The notes: generated from the sequence alone by a model not told the origin. A stretch of DNA of 64,000 bases from Thalassobacillus sp043497085 (GCA_043497085.1 JBIEKI010000019.1), one strand, 5' to 3'; counted from the stretch's first letter, positions 1 through 7,874 are shown. Numbers and translations are program-made.

Positions 1-121
1 GGTTTGCCTTCAAATCCTCCGCACGTTACCTCACGGTAACGCACTATTTGTCAGCTAATGCTTACCGGCTGAATCGGTGCATTCGGGACTCTCACCCTGT
101 AGCGCATGTGCTGCCACTCGC
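1..121 (-). mobile_element. Class IIC group II intron, 5' end (domain I), cut by window edge
   Basis: Read on the minus strand, the 120 bases after the tRNA-Ala terminator are strongly structured and resemble domain I of class IIC introns such as the one in Oceanobacillus iheyensis. The block reading AGGGTGAGAGTCCCGAA (about 69-85 in plus coordinates) and the block TTTGAAGGCAAACC at the extreme left edge are both recognisable from memory of that intron. A GTTACC-GTGA-GGTAAC tetraloop hairpin lies between them. Class IIC introns typically insert just behind intrinsic terminator hairpins, as here. The 5' splice site is probably near 117-121, but the usual GTGYG start is not clear. The reverse transcriptase gene, if present, would lie left of the window. 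Confidence 0.72.
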
Positions 122-123
122 AA

Positions 124-154
124 AAAAAATCCACTTACAAGTGTAAGTGGATTT
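124..154 (-). terminator. Terminator of the tRNA-Ala gene; group II intron target
   Basis: Inverted repeat AAATCCACTTA / TAAGTGGATTT (127-137 and 144-154) with a 6-base loop, followed on the minus strand by a run of T. It directly precedes the intron-like sequence, which fits the target choice of class IIC introns. Confidence 0.85.
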
Positions 155-164
155 GCTCTCTAGA

Positions 165-237
165 TGGAGCATAGCGGGCTCGAACCGCTGACCTCTACAC
201 TGCCAGTGTAGCGCTCTCCCAGCTGAGCTAATGCCCC
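165..237 (-). tRNA. tRNA-Ala, anticodon GGC
   Basis: 73 bases with discriminator fold into a full cloverleaf. The acceptor stem is GGGGCAT paired with ATGCTCC (one G-T pair), the D arm contains GCTCAGCTGGGAGAGC, the anticodon stem is CTACA/TGTAG around the loop CTGGCAG, and the T arm is AGCGG-TTCGAGC-CCGCT. The anticodon GGC reads GCC alanine codons. CCA is not encoded: the discriminator A is followed by TCT. A promoter lies just upstream and an intrinsic terminator just downstream, so it is a single-gene unit. Confidence 0.97.
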
Positions 238-263
238 GTGATTCGATTAACTCGACAATCAGT

Positions 264-293
264 ATTATATAACGACATTCGTCCTAATATCAA
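264..293 (-). promoter_or_regulatory. Sigma-A promoter of tRNA-Ala
   Basis: On the minus strand TTGATA (288-293), an 18-base spacer and a perfect TATAAT (264-269) place the start about 7 bases downstream, some 20 bases before the tRNA 5' end. Confidence 0.8.
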
Positions 294-344
294 GAGGAAA
301 ATGCAAAACCTTGCCATTTTTTATATACCAGGACTTTCTTCATC

Positions 345-370
345 GTTTATGCTCCTCTTTCCTCGGGTAT
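345..370 (+). promoter_or_regulatory. Sigma-B promoter of the YflT-type stress gene
   Basis: GTTTAT (345-350), 14 bases, GGGTAT (365-370) is a near-perfect match to the general stress sigma-B consensus GTTTAA-N13-15-GGGTAT. It ends 26 bases before the start codon. Confidence 0.85.
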
Positions 371-395
371 CCCTGTTTCTAAGGAGGCGATATCG

Positions 396-737
396 ATGCA
401 ACCGAACTATCAAATTTTTGGCGATGATGAACAAATGGGTGAATCTATCGACAAGATTAAAAAACACGGCGTAGATGAAGATAATATCTACATTCTTTCT
501 CACGACAATGATCATGTCAGACGAACGAAAAGGCAAACAGATGCTAACAAGATCGGCGTGAGTGAAACTGGTCTTGGTACAGCAACGAAAAATGTCTTCC
601 GTGGTAAAGATGATAAACTGATCTCCAAAATGAAAGAGATTGGTTTCGATCAATCCACAGCCAAGGAGCTCCATAAAGAATTAGAAAAAGGGAAAACCTT
701 GTTAGTTGTTACGAATGAAGAAGACGTTAAATTTTAA
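396..737 (+). CDS. General stress protein 17M-like (YflT domain)
   Basis: The 113-residue soluble protein matches the YflT / heat-induced stress protein domain family: an N-terminal segment containing 'ESIDKIKKHGVDEDNIYILSHD', a Gly/Thr-rich middle and a short C-terminal alpha/beta part ending 'KTLLVVTNEEDVKF'. No signal peptide or membrane segment is seen. The biochemical role of the family is unknown; B. subtilis members belong to the sigma-B general stress regulon. AAGGAGG lies 8 bases before the ATG. The sigma-B promoter directly upstream and the terminator after the stop make it a monocistronic stress gene. Family assignment is by sequence recognition only. Confidence 0.85.
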   Translation: MQPNYQIFGDDEQMGESIDKIKKHGVDEDNIYILSHDNDHVRRTKRQTDANKIGVSETGLGTATKNVFRGKDDKLISKMKEIGFDQSTAKELHKELEKGKTLLVVTNEEDVKF

Positions 738-751
738 TAGGTTGAAGCCAA

Positions 752-786
752 AAGCGGAGTGATATGAGCCAATATCCACTCCGCTT
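752..786. terminator. Bidirectional terminator between the stress gene and trpG
   Basis: AAGCGGAGTGATAT and its near-complement ATATCCACTCCGCTT form a long hairpin with a 6-base loop between two convergent genes. T-rich sequence follows on both strands. Confidence 0.75.
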
Positions 787-789
787 CTA

Positions 790-1374
790 TTATTTAACCG
801 GTATTTTAATGTATTGCTGAAGCACGCTCTTCATCAACTGCTTCCCTTCCAGCGTCCCGATCGATTCAGGGTGAAACTGGACCCCTTCAATTGGATAGGT
901 TTTATGCCGGATCCCCATGATTTCACCTTCAACGGTTACGGCGGACAAATCAAAGGACTTCGGCAGACTTTCCATATCCACAATTAAGGAATGATAGCGC
1001 ATTGCTTCCATCGGAGAAGGCAGCCCTTCGTAAATTCCCTTTTCATCGTGATGGATGAAGGAAGATTTGCCATGCATCAATTTTTCTGTCTGTACCACTT
1101 CAGCTCCGAACGCCTGGGCGATTGCCTGGTGGCCGAGGCATACACCAAAAATCGGAAACTTTCCTTTGAACTTATCAATAACTTCCAAGGTCAATGGTGC
1201 ATCACCTGGTGAACATGGCCCTGGTGACAGGAAAATCAAATCAGGCTGAATCTGTTCGATTTCCTCTATGCTCACCTTATCATTACGTCGAACAATTATT
1301 TCTTCTCCCATTTCTCCTAAATACTGTACGATATTATAGGTGAATGAATCATAATGATCAATCATGTAAATCAC
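790..1374 (-). CDS. trpG: Anthranilate/aminodeoxychorismate synthase glutaminase subunit
   Basis: This 194-residue class I glutamine amidotransferase releases ammonia from glutamine for anthranilate synthase (TrpE) and possibly also for PabB in folate synthesis. It has the N-terminal 'MIDHYDSFTYNIVQYLGE', the nucleophile cysteine in 'FGVCLGHQ' (about residue 79), and the His-Glu pair in 'GVQFHPES'. The start is a GTG at 1374, nine bases behind AGGAG; an ATG three codons in lacks good spacing. It is the last gene of the trp operon, 33 bases after trpA. In B. subtilis the only such subunit (pabA/trpG) lies in the folate operon, so its position here implies tryptophan-controlled expression. Confidence 0.93.
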   Translation of the reverse strand: MIYMIDHYDSFTYNIVQYLGEMGEEIIVRRNDKVSIEEIEQIQPDLIFLSPGPCSPGDAPLTLEVIDKFKGKFPIFGVCLGHQAIAQAFGAEVVQTEKLMHGKSSFIHHDEKGIYEGLPSPMEAMRYHSLIVDMESLPKSFDLSAVTVEGEIMGIRHKTYPIEGVQFHPESIGTLEGKQLMKSVLQQYIKIPVK

Positions 1375-1407
1375 TTTGCTCAGCTCCTCTCTGCTCTTCC
1401 TCCTCAG

Positions 1408-2211
1408 TTACTCGACCAATTCACATACATTATTATAAAAACGAACCAGGGCTGCCTCTCGTTTTTGCTCATCCTTCAAGTTTTCTACTTCTGCCTCCAC
1501 CAGGCGGATGATCTTGCTCCCGATAATCACCCCGTCGGCATGCTCGCGAATCATTCGCACATCGTCATTGGTTGAGATACCGAAACCTACTGCTACAGGA
1601 ACAGGACTGTGCTTTTTCACTTTCTCAATGAAGTGGGTGACTTCAGAAGACAACTGATTTTCACCGCCGGTTACACCAAGTGTTGATACGCAATAAAGAA
1701 ATCCGCGGGCTTCGGAAGCAATTTTCTGAAGCCGTTTCTCTGAGTTAGGAGCGACCAGGGATATATATTCTATCTCATGTTTCAGTGCCAGTTCCCTGAC
1801 AGACTCACTTTCTTCATGGGGAAGGTCTGGAATAAGCACGCCTTCTGCTCCATGCTCCTCAAGCAGTTCAAAAAACGTTTCCTCCCCGATGCGGAGGACA
1901 GGATTATAATAAGTGAAGACGACAACAGGAATGGTCAGGCCTTTTTTACGCATCGCCGGAATTAGTTCAATCGCCTGTTTCAAAGACATTCCATTATCCA
2001 ATGCGCGTTTCGCCGCCCGCTGGATCGTTGGTCCATCGGCCAGAGGGTCAGAGTAAGGAATACCAAGCTCCAGGATATCAGCCCCTGCCTCCTGAAGCTT
2101 CAAGGCCAGCTCGATTGTCACCTCAGGGGCAGGATCACCTGCTTCAATGAATGGGATGAACAAGTCTTCTGTCTTACTGAGCTTACCCTGGAATGAAGTT
2201 TGTGTCAGCAT
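1408..2211 (-). CDS. trpA: Tryptophan synthase alpha chain
   Basis: The 267-residue TIM-barrel subunit cleaves indole-3-glycerol phosphate to indole and glyceraldehyde 3-phosphate, passing indole to TrpB through the alpha2-beta2 tunnel. The catalytic Glu is in 'LELGIPYSDP' and the catalytic Asp in 'DPLADGPTIQ'; the phosphate-binding part is near 'VGFGISTNDD'. 'FIEAGDP' replaces the commoner FITAGDP. Length is normal. The ATG sits one base after the trpB stop, with GGAGG just upstream, so translation is coupled to trpB and favours a 1:1 ratio. Confidence 0.97.
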   Translation of the reverse strand: MLTQTSFQGKLSKTEDLFIPFIEAGDPAPEVTIELALKLQEAGADILELGIPYSDPLADGPTIQRAAKRALDNGMSLKQAIELIPAMRKKGLTIPVVVFTYYNPVLRIGEETFFELLEEHGAEGVLIPDLPHEESESVRELALKHEIEYISLVAPNSEKRLQKIASEARGFLYCVSTLGVTGGENQLSSEVTHFIEKVKKHSPVPVAVGFGISTNDDVRMIREHADGVIIGSKIIRLVEAEVENLKDEQKREAALVRFYNNVCELVE

Positions 2212-2212
2212 G

Positions 2213-3406
2213 TTATTCCTCCCCCTTGAAATGATTCATAATGGTAGCCAGGTCTTTATCACCGCGCCCGGAAAGATTGATAAGGATTGTCTTATCCTCT
2301 GGTAGATTCTTCGCTTCCTTGAATGCCTGAGCTAACGCATGGGCACTTTCCACAGCCGGAATAATACCTTCCGCTTCCGTTAACAGTTTCAATGCTTCCA
2401 TCGCTTCCTCATCGGTCACCGCTTCATAACGCACTTGTTTGGAATCAAACAAATAAGCATGCTCCGGTCCTATGCCAGGATAATCAAGACCTGCTGAAAT
2501 CGAATAAGGCTCTGTTATCTGACCATGTTCATCCTGTAATAAGAAGGTCAACGAACCGTGAATCACTCCGCGGTCGCCTTTGGTCAATGTTGCTGCATGC
2601 TCCTCCGTATCGACACCTTTCCCAGCGGCTTCTACACCGACCAGTTCGACATCGTCTTCTAAAAAAGGATGGAACATCCCGATCGCGTTGCTGCCACCTC
2701 CGACACAGGCATAGATATAATCTGGCAAAGTCGGCTCACCTTCCAGGAACTGACGCTTCGATTCATCACCGATGATGCGCTGGAAATCACGGACCATGCG
2801 AGGATATGGATGAGGGCCGACCACGGAACCAATCAAGTAAAAATGATCTTCACAGTTCGCTACCCAGTAACGGATCGCTTCATTGGTCGCATCTTTAAGT
2901 GTTCCACGGCCGCTGGATACAGGAATAACTTCTGCTCCGAGCATTTTCATCCGGAACACATTCGGTTCCTGGCGGCGGATATCTTCCTCCCCCATAAACA
3001 CTTTACATTCGAGACCGAACTTGGCCGCTACCGTGGCGGAAGCGACTCCGTGCTGGCCTGCTCCTGTTTCTGCAATGATTTTACTTTTGCCCATCCGTTT
3101 TGCAAGCAACGCCTGCCCAATGGCATTATTTAACTTATGAGCGCCGGTATGAAGCAGATCTTCCCGCTTCAAGTAAATCCTGGCACCGCCTAACATGTCT
3201 GTGATTTTATCAGCGTACGTAAGCGCCGTTGGTCTCCCTGCATACTTTTCTAACACATGATGATATTCTGCGATAAAATCTTTATCTGCCATGGCTTCAT
3301 CAAGCGCTTCTTCCAGCTCCTGCAATGGAGCCATCAATGTTTCTGGCACATATTTACCACCAAAATCACCGTACCGCCCTTTTTGATCCGGATATACTTG
3401 GACCAT
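2213..3406 (-). CDS. trpB: Tryptophan synthase beta chain
   Basis: The 397-residue PLP enzyme condenses indole with serine to form tryptophan. The PLP lysine is in 'HTGAHKLNNAIGQ', the phosphate-binding loop is 'GGGSNAIG', and the TrpB signature 'LKREDLLHTGAHK' is intact. Length matches TrpB1 types that pair with TrpA. Start ATG is preceded by GAGGTGG. The first 41 bases overlap the end of trpF in another frame, an unusually long overlap that suggests coupled translation within the operon. Confidence 0.97.
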   Translation of the reverse strand: MVQVYPDQKGRYGDFGGKYVPETLMAPLQELEEALDEAMADKDFIAEYHHVLEKYAGRPTALTYADKITDMLGGARIYLKREDLLHTGAHKLNNAIGQALLAKRMGKSKIIAETGAGQHGVASATVAAKFGLECKVFMGEEDIRRQEPNVFRMKMLGAEVIPVSSGRGTLKDATNEAIRYWVANCEDHFYLIGSVVGPHPYPRMVRDFQRIIGDESKRQFLEGEPTLPDYIYACVGGGSNAIGMFHPFLEDDVELVGVEAAGKGVDTEEHAATLTKGDRGVIHGSLTFLLQDEHGQITEPYSISAGLDYPGIGPEHAYLFDSKQVRYEAVTDEEAMEALKLLTEAEGIIPAVESAHALAQAFKEAKNLPEDKTILINLSGRGDKDLATIMNHFKGEE

Positions 3407-4043
3407 AGTTTTCCACCTCTCTCATCAGCGCTTGAATTTTATTTCGATCTTTTTTATTTTCAGTTTCGGTGCCGCTGGAGAGATCGATTCCTCCAGGGTA
3501 ATAGCTTAATACCTCTCCTGCGTTTTCAGCAGTGATGCCGCCCGCAATCAGACATGGCACTCCCTGATGCTCTGCTTCTTTCCGATAAGCAGGGATCGCT
3601 TCCCAATCGAATTGCACGCCGGTCCCGCCATAAGCCCCTTTTACTTTGGAATCTACTACGAAGCCATCGACGGCTCCCTTGAATAGATGCATATAATCGA
3701 CACCGAAGTCGGCGTGATGGATCACTTTCCACACTGGTAAAGAAAAATGCTCTTTAATTTGAAGCACTTCCGAGACCGTTTCATTGCCGTGTAATTGGAT
3801 GATATCGAGTGGGACATAATGCAACACGATCTCAAGTTCTTCTATAGTTGGTTCTACGAAAACACCCACGAGCGTTTGGTACGGGTTTACTTCATTTATC
3901 CAGCGTCCAACTCTCTCCGGCCGGACATAACGTTTTGTTCCTGGCACGAAAATAAAACCGAGGTGAGTTGCCTGAGAATCCGCACTAAAAGCTAAGTCCT
4001 GCTTCGACCGGTTGCCGCATAGCTTGACTAAAGGTTCCATCAT
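3366..4043 (-). CDS. trpF: Phosphoribosylanthranilate isomerase
   Basis: The 225-residue TIM barrel catalyses the Amadori rearrangement of N-(5'-phosphoribosyl)anthranilate to CdRP. The family start motif is seen as 'VKLCGNRSKQDL' (catalytic Cys), the catalytic Asp lies in 'FVVDSK', and the phosphate-binding 'GGITAENAGEVL' and 'GIDLSSGTE' are present. The start codon overlaps the trpC stop in ATGA; GGGAGG lies 11 bases upstream. The C-terminal 13 codons overlap trpB. It is a stand-alone trpF, not fused to trpC as in enterobacteria. Confidence 0.95.
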   Translation of the reverse strand: MMEPLVKLCGNRSKQDLAFSADSQATHLGFIFVPGTKRYVRPERVGRWINEVNPYQTLVGVFVEPTIEELEIVLHYVPLDIIQLHGNETVSEVLQIKEHFSLPVWKVIHHADFGVDYMHLFKGAVDGFVVDSKVKGAYGGTGVQFDWEAIPAYRKEAEHQGVPCLIAGGITAENAGEVLSYYPGGIDLSSGTETENKKDRNKIQALMREVENYGPSISGSKRAVR

Positions 4044-4801
4044 GAGCGGACGCCTCCCATCAAACGAGTCACTGCTTGATTGAGGTCATCCTGCCGCATC
4101 AGCGCTTCACCGACAAGAATGCCTTCTGCCCCTGCTGCTGTAACCTGTTCGATATCTTCATAGCTGAAAATGCCGCTCTCAGAGACGATTAGGCTTTTCT
4201 TTGGTACCATTGGGGCGATCTTTTTTGTTTGTTCCAATGTAGTTTCAAAGGTTTTGAGATTCCGGTTATTGATGCCGATGATCTTCGGGGTGAACTCCTT
4301 CAAAATCCCTTCCAGCGTTTCTTTCGAATGTACTTCAACGAGCGCTTCCATTCCAAGACTCTCCGCATGCTGGTAAAATTCGTGCAGCTGTTTCGGCTCT
4401 AACGCTTCACCGATTAATAGAATCGCATCTGCTCCGATCCTGGCGCTTTCTTCGATTTGGACAGAATCGATAATAAAGTCTTTCCGCAACACCGGCAGAT
4501 TCACTACCTTTTTTATATCGCTTAAAAAGTCCCGGTGACCCTGGAAAAAATGCTGGTCCGTCAGCACAGAAATTGCCTGGGCACCTGCTTTTTCATATTC
4601 CCGGGCAATGACGACAGGGTTGAAATCATCACGGATAATCCCTTTGGAAGGAGATGCTTTTTTCACTTCCGCAATCAAACCGGCAAGGTAAGGTGAATGC
4701 TTTAAGGCATCATGTAAGGAATAGTGAGTAGTGCTCTGCTCCTCTGGGAGGAAAATCTTATCTATTTCTTGTTGTTTGATAGCGAGAATCGTATCAAGCA
4801 T
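4040..4801 (-). CDS. trpC: Indole-3-glycerol-phosphate synthase
   Basis: The enzyme decarboxylates and closes CdRP to indole-3-glycerol phosphate. Characteristic blocks are 'AEVKKASPSKG' (catalytic Lys), 'ISVLTDQHFFQG', 'LRKDFIIDSVQ', 'EVHSKE', 'IGINNRNLKTF' and 'VSESGIF'. I take the ATG at 4801 (253 residues) because AAAGGAG stands 7 bases upstream; the longer open frame to 4834 lies inside trpD. This start overlaps the trpD stop by 8 bases, and the stop overlaps trpF by 4. Confidence 0.95.
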   Translation of the reverse strand: MLDTILAIKQQEIDKIFLPEEQSTTHYSLHDALKHSPYLAGLIAEVKKASPSKGIIRDDFNPVVIAREYEKAGAQAISVLTDQHFFQGHRDFLSDIKKVVNLPVLRKDFIIDSVQIEESARIGADAILLIGEALEPKQLHEFYQHAESLGMEALVEVHSKETLEGILKEFTPKIIGINNRNLKTFETTLEQTKKIAPMVPKKSLIVSESGIFSYEDIEQVTAAGAEGILVGEALMRQDDLNQAVTRLMGGVRS

Positions 4802-5813
4802 ATTTCCGCTCCTTTGTATGTGTAATTGCTTCAAAGTATTCCCTTACTACACCTTCTTCAAGCGCTTTTTTCACTTGCTTTACACCTGCCTGGATGCTCT
4901 CGGCTTCACCTGCGATATATAACCCTGCTGCCGCGTTCATCAATACGATGTCACGCGCGCTGTCATTCGCTTTGTTATAGACGATATTCTGGATGATCGC
5001 TGCACTTTCCGCTGGATGGGCGATTTGAATATCTTCTAATTTTCCGCGCTTCAGGCCGACCTCTTCCGGGCTCAGTGTAAATCTGGTAATCTCTCCATCT
5101 TTCAATTCCACGATATCTGTTTCACCTGTAATGGTTATTTCATCAAGGCCGTCTCGGCCAGTCACAAGCAAAACATGTTTGGAACCAAGCGCCTTCAGCG
5201 TGCCTGCTAACTTCTCGCCATAGTCCGTATCATAGATACCAATCAACTGGCGTTTCGTCTGAGCAGGATTGGAAATCGGTCCGAGCAGGTTGAAGACTGT
5301 CCGGAAACCAAGCTCCTGTCTCGCTGGTACCGCGTGCTTCATTGCCTGATGATAATTTGGGGCGAATAGGAATGTCATTCGTTTTTCTTCCAGGGCGCGC
5401 TTCCCTTCTTCAGGCGTAACTTCTAGAGGCATCCCCAACATTTCAAGCACATCGGCGCTGCCACTTTTTGACGATACTTTTCGGTTCCCATGCTTCGCCA
5501 CTTTCACACCCATGGCGGCCAGGACGATCGCAACTGCGGTAGAAATGTTGAAGGTTGAACTTCCATCTCCTCCGGTCCCGCAAGTATCGATAACTGCGTC
5601 GTCTTCGATATCCATTTTCAGCATATTATTTCGCATTGCTCTGGCAAATCCGGTCATTTCTTCGACCGTTTCACCGCGGTAGCGCAACACACTCAATACG
5701 CTCATCAATTGTCCTGTAGAGACTTTGCCCTGCATTATTTGATTCATTAATTCAAAGGCGTCCTGTTCCCCTAGCTTTTCTCCTTCAACGACACGTGTCA
5801 ATAATTCTTTCAT
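4794..5813 (-). CDS. trpD: Anthranilate phosphoribosyltransferase
   Basis: The 339-residue enzyme transfers phosphoribose from PRPP to anthranilate. The PRPP-binding loop 'DTCGTGGDGSSTFNIST', 'AKHGNRKVSSKSGSADVLE' and 'FNLLGPISNPA' are all intact. Length is typical. Start and trpE stop overlap in ATGA, and its own last codons overlap the trpC start, so the operon is translationally tight throughout. Confidence 0.97.
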   Translation of the reverse strand: MKELLTRVVEGEKLGEQDAFELMNQIMQGKVSTGQLMSVLSVLRYRGETVEEMTGFARAMRNNMLKMDIEDDAVIDTCGTGGDGSSTFNISTAVAIVLAAMGVKVAKHGNRKVSSKSGSADVLEMLGMPLEVTPEEGKRALEEKRMTFLFAPNYHQAMKHAVPARQELGFRTVFNLLGPISNPAQTKRQLIGIYDTDYGEKLAGTLKALGSKHVLLVTGRDGLDEITITGETDIVELKDGEITRFTLSPEEVGLKRGKLEDIQIAHPAESAAIIQNIVYNKANDSARDIVLMNAAAGLYIAGEAESIQAGVKQVKKALEEGVVREYFEAITHTKERKYA

Positions 5814-7318
5814 CTCTGCTCCACTCCTTCTCTGCTCTTCTCAAAAACCTTCTCAGCTAACTCGATTGTCTTCTTCAATGCGCTTGCTTTATTCAACGTC
5901 TCTTCATATTCGCTTTGCGGGTCAGAATCAGCAACAACCCCGGCACCTGCCTGGATATATGCTTTACCTTGATACAGGGTCATTGTCCGGATGGTAATGC
6001 AGGAATCAATGTTGCCATCAAATCCAAGATAAAGGATACCTCCTCCGTATAAGTGTCTGGGAGTCGGTTCTAATTCTCTTAGAATTTGCATGGCCCTCAC
6101 TTTCGGTGCTCCGGATAACGTTCCTGCCGGGAACGCGGAATACAATGCTTCAATCGGGTGGACATCCTTCCGTAATTCTCCGGTCACTTTACTGATGATA
6201 TGCATTACCTTGGAAAAGCGTCCGATGGTCATGAACTCCGGTACTGCAACGGATCCATATTCGGCTACGCGTCCGATATCATTTCGTGCAAGGTCGACAA
6301 GCATCCGGTGCTCGGCCCGTTCTTTTTCATCAGCCAGCAATTCCTCGGCTAATGCATCGTCGTCTTCCTCCGTTGCGCCTCGTTTTCTTGTCCCGGCAAT
6401 CGGGTGAATCTCTAATCTCCCGTTCCGGACTTCCAGCAAACGTTCCGGTGAACTTCCGATCACTTCCAGCTCACCAAACTTCAAATAAAACATATAAGGC
6501 GACGGGTTCACTTTCCTCAATACCCGATACAACTGAAAACCGCCAAGCGTCGTTTCAGCCTCGAAACGCTGGGATAACACCGCTTGAAAAATATCGCCGG
6601 CATGGATGTATCGCTTCACTTTTTCTACATCCTGTAGGAATGATTCATGGGTATAATTGCTTTTCAGAGGGACCTCTTCTTCAGACTCCTCATCGTTCGT
6701 CAGCATAAGGTCATGAACAAATCCGTTGCTCATCAACTGATCGCTGAGCTCTTTGATTCGCGTCTTCGCCAGGTTGAATTTCTCTTCCGGTTCAATCCCG
6801 TTTTCCAATCGTGCGAACTGCATGATCGTTGTCTCTTTCGTTTTATGGTTATAAGCGATCAACGTCTGGCAAAACAGCAAGTGGTAGTTTGAAATCGGGA
6901 TATCATCCTTGATAGCGTGGAGCACTGGTTCTACATCTGATATAGCATCATAAGCGATATAACCGACGGCACCTCCACGGAACGGAACAGCGACATCCGG
7001 TTCTTTAACTTTCAAGTACTCCAAAGAGCGATCGAAGGCATCCTGTAAATTCGGAGCTTCCATCACATATTTCCGCTGCAAGTCTTTGATATGAAAAGTT
7101 TCCCCACATTGTTCAACTTCCATCATAGGTTCGATCCCAATAAAAGAAAAATTGGACCATGGGGACTCCGGGTCCTGGCTTTCCAGCATATAAACCGCTT
7201 CGTCTTTCAATGCCTGAAACATATGAATCGGTGTCAGGGTGTCCGTGTAAAAGGATTCTGTAACAGGAATGGTCTGATGCGTGCTTGCATCATTCAGAAA
7301 AGCTTCACGTGTGGTCAT
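5810..7318 (-). CDS. trpE: Anthranilate synthase component I
   Basis: The 502-residue chorismate-binding enzyme forms anthranilate from chorismate using ammonia from TrpG. The N-terminal feedback region contains 'YMLESQDPESPWSNFSFIG', where LLES is the usual tryptophan-binding motif. The C-terminal catalytic domain holds 'GDIFQAVLSQRF', 'PIAGTRKRG', 'ERAEHRMLVDLARNDIGRV' and 'GGGILYLGFDGNID'. It is the first gene of the operon. The ATG follows AGGTGAG, which adjoins a leader hairpin that may control its translation. Confidence 0.97.
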   Translation of the reverse strand: MTTREAFLNDASTHQTIPVTESFYTDTLTPIHMFQALKDEAVYMLESQDPESPWSNFSFIGIEPMMEVEQCGETFHIKDLQRKYVMEAPNLQDAFDRSLEYLKVKEPDVAVPFRGGAVGYIAYDAISDVEPVLHAIKDDIPISNYHLLFCQTLIAYNHKTKETTIMQFARLENGIEPEEKFNLAKTRIKELSDQLMSNGFVHDLMLTNDEESEEEVPLKSNYTHESFLQDVEKVKRYIHAGDIFQAVLSQRFEAETTLGGFQLYRVLRKVNPSPYMFYLKFGELEVIGSSPERLLEVRNGRLEIHPIAGTRKRGATEEDDDALAEELLADEKERAEHRMLVDLARNDIGRVAEYGSVAVPEFMTIGRFSKVMHIISKVTGELRKDVHPIEALYSAFPAGTLSGAPKVRAMQILRELEPTPRHLYGGGILYLGFDGNIDSCITIRTMTLYQGKAYIQAGAGVVADSDPQSEYEETLNKASALKKTIELAEKVFEKSREGVEQR

Positions 7319-7327
7319 GTTCTCACC

Positions 7328-7366
7328 TCTCCATAATTGTTATGGAGAATGAGAGTTTGAGGGTGA
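7328..7366 (-). promoter_or_regulatory. Hairpins next to the trpE ribosome binding site
   Basis: TCTCCATAA/TTATGGAGA (7328-7348, 3-base loop) abuts the trpE Shine-Dalgarno on the minus strand. A second possibility pairs TCACC (7362-7366) with GGTGA (7323-7327), which would hide the ribosome binding site. By analogy with B. subtilis, TRAP binding upstream could favour such a sequestering fold; this is inference. Confidence 0.5.
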
Positions 7367-7427
7367 AAAGTGGATGATAAAATGAAGGTTGGTACAGGCA
7401 ACGGCTCAGGCTCTCCCTGACGTCCCT

Positions 7428-7485
7428 CTACTCGCTCGGCTCAACTCATCCCACTACCTCAACTCAGCTCACTCATTCTCATCTC
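7428..7485 (-). promoter_or_regulatory. TRAP (MtrB) binding region of the trp leader
   Basis: In the transcribed strand there are twelve GAG or TAG triplets within 58 bases (ten GAG, two TAG), mostly separated by 1 to 3 bases, with one 6-base gap at 7448-7453. This is the hallmark of the tryptophan-activated RNA-binding attenuation protein target, which in B. subtilis has eleven triplets. The mtrB gene is not in this window. Confidence 0.88.
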
Positions 7486-7505
7486 TTAACTTTAACTTGT
7501 TTGTT

Positions 7506-7534
7506 AGTTTATAGAATACTATTCTTCCTGTCAA
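7506..7534 (-). promoter_or_regulatory. Sigma-A promoter of the trp operon
   Basis: On the minus strand TTGACA (7529-7534), 17 bases, TAAACT (7506-7511). Transcription would start near 7499, giving a leader of about 180 bases that begins just before the TRAP triplets. Confidence 0.72.
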
Positions 7535-7634
7535 CCAAAAGTTCTGACTATTTGTACAAAAGTAACACTGAAGCTTTAAGAAAATTATAGAAGGAATTAT
7601 TTACAAAAATGAAGCTTTTTCCTATTGTTATTCG

Positions 7635-7640
7635 TATAAT
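7635..7640 (+). promoter_or_regulatory. Probable -10 box for the yxlEFG-type operon
   Basis: A perfect TATAAT lies 31 bases before the first start codon. No good -35 hexamer is seen at the right distance. Confidence 0.4.
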
Positions 7641-7670
7641 TAGTTATTCGGTAATAAAGGGGGATTTAAG

Positions 7671-7874
7671 ATGGCAGAAGTTTTTGAAACAATCAATTGG
7701 GCACTTGTTGCACCGCTGCTTGTCATCCAGCTGATTTTACAAGTGGTCGCATTGATCGACTGGTTCCGCATCGAGCATACAAATGGCCCGAAAATCATGT
7801 GGCTGTTCATCATTCTGTTATTAAATATGATTGGACCGATATTGTATTTCGTTATTGGAAGGAGACAGGAGTAA
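7671..7874 (+). CDS. PLDc_N-domain membrane peptide (YxlE-like)
   Basis: The 67-residue protein has two transmembrane segments (about residues 10-30 and 42-62) and the PLDc_N pattern: 'IDWFRI...PKIMWLFIILLLNMIGPILYFVIGRR'. B. subtilis YxlE has the same architecture and precedes yxlF-yxlG in the sigY operon, where it helps to restrain sigma-Y. Here sigY, yxlC and yxlD are absent, so a regulatory role is uncertain. GGGGGA precedes the ATG, and the stop overlaps the next start in TAATG. Confidence 0.8.
   Translation: MAEVFETINWALVAPLLVIQLILQVVALIDWFRIEHTNGPKIMWLFIILLLNMIGPILYFVIGRRQE

Noticed and set aside
2669..3133. 154-codon open frame on the plus strand inside trpB
   Set aside because: It is the antisense shadow of a highly conserved gene and has no ribosome binding site or family features.
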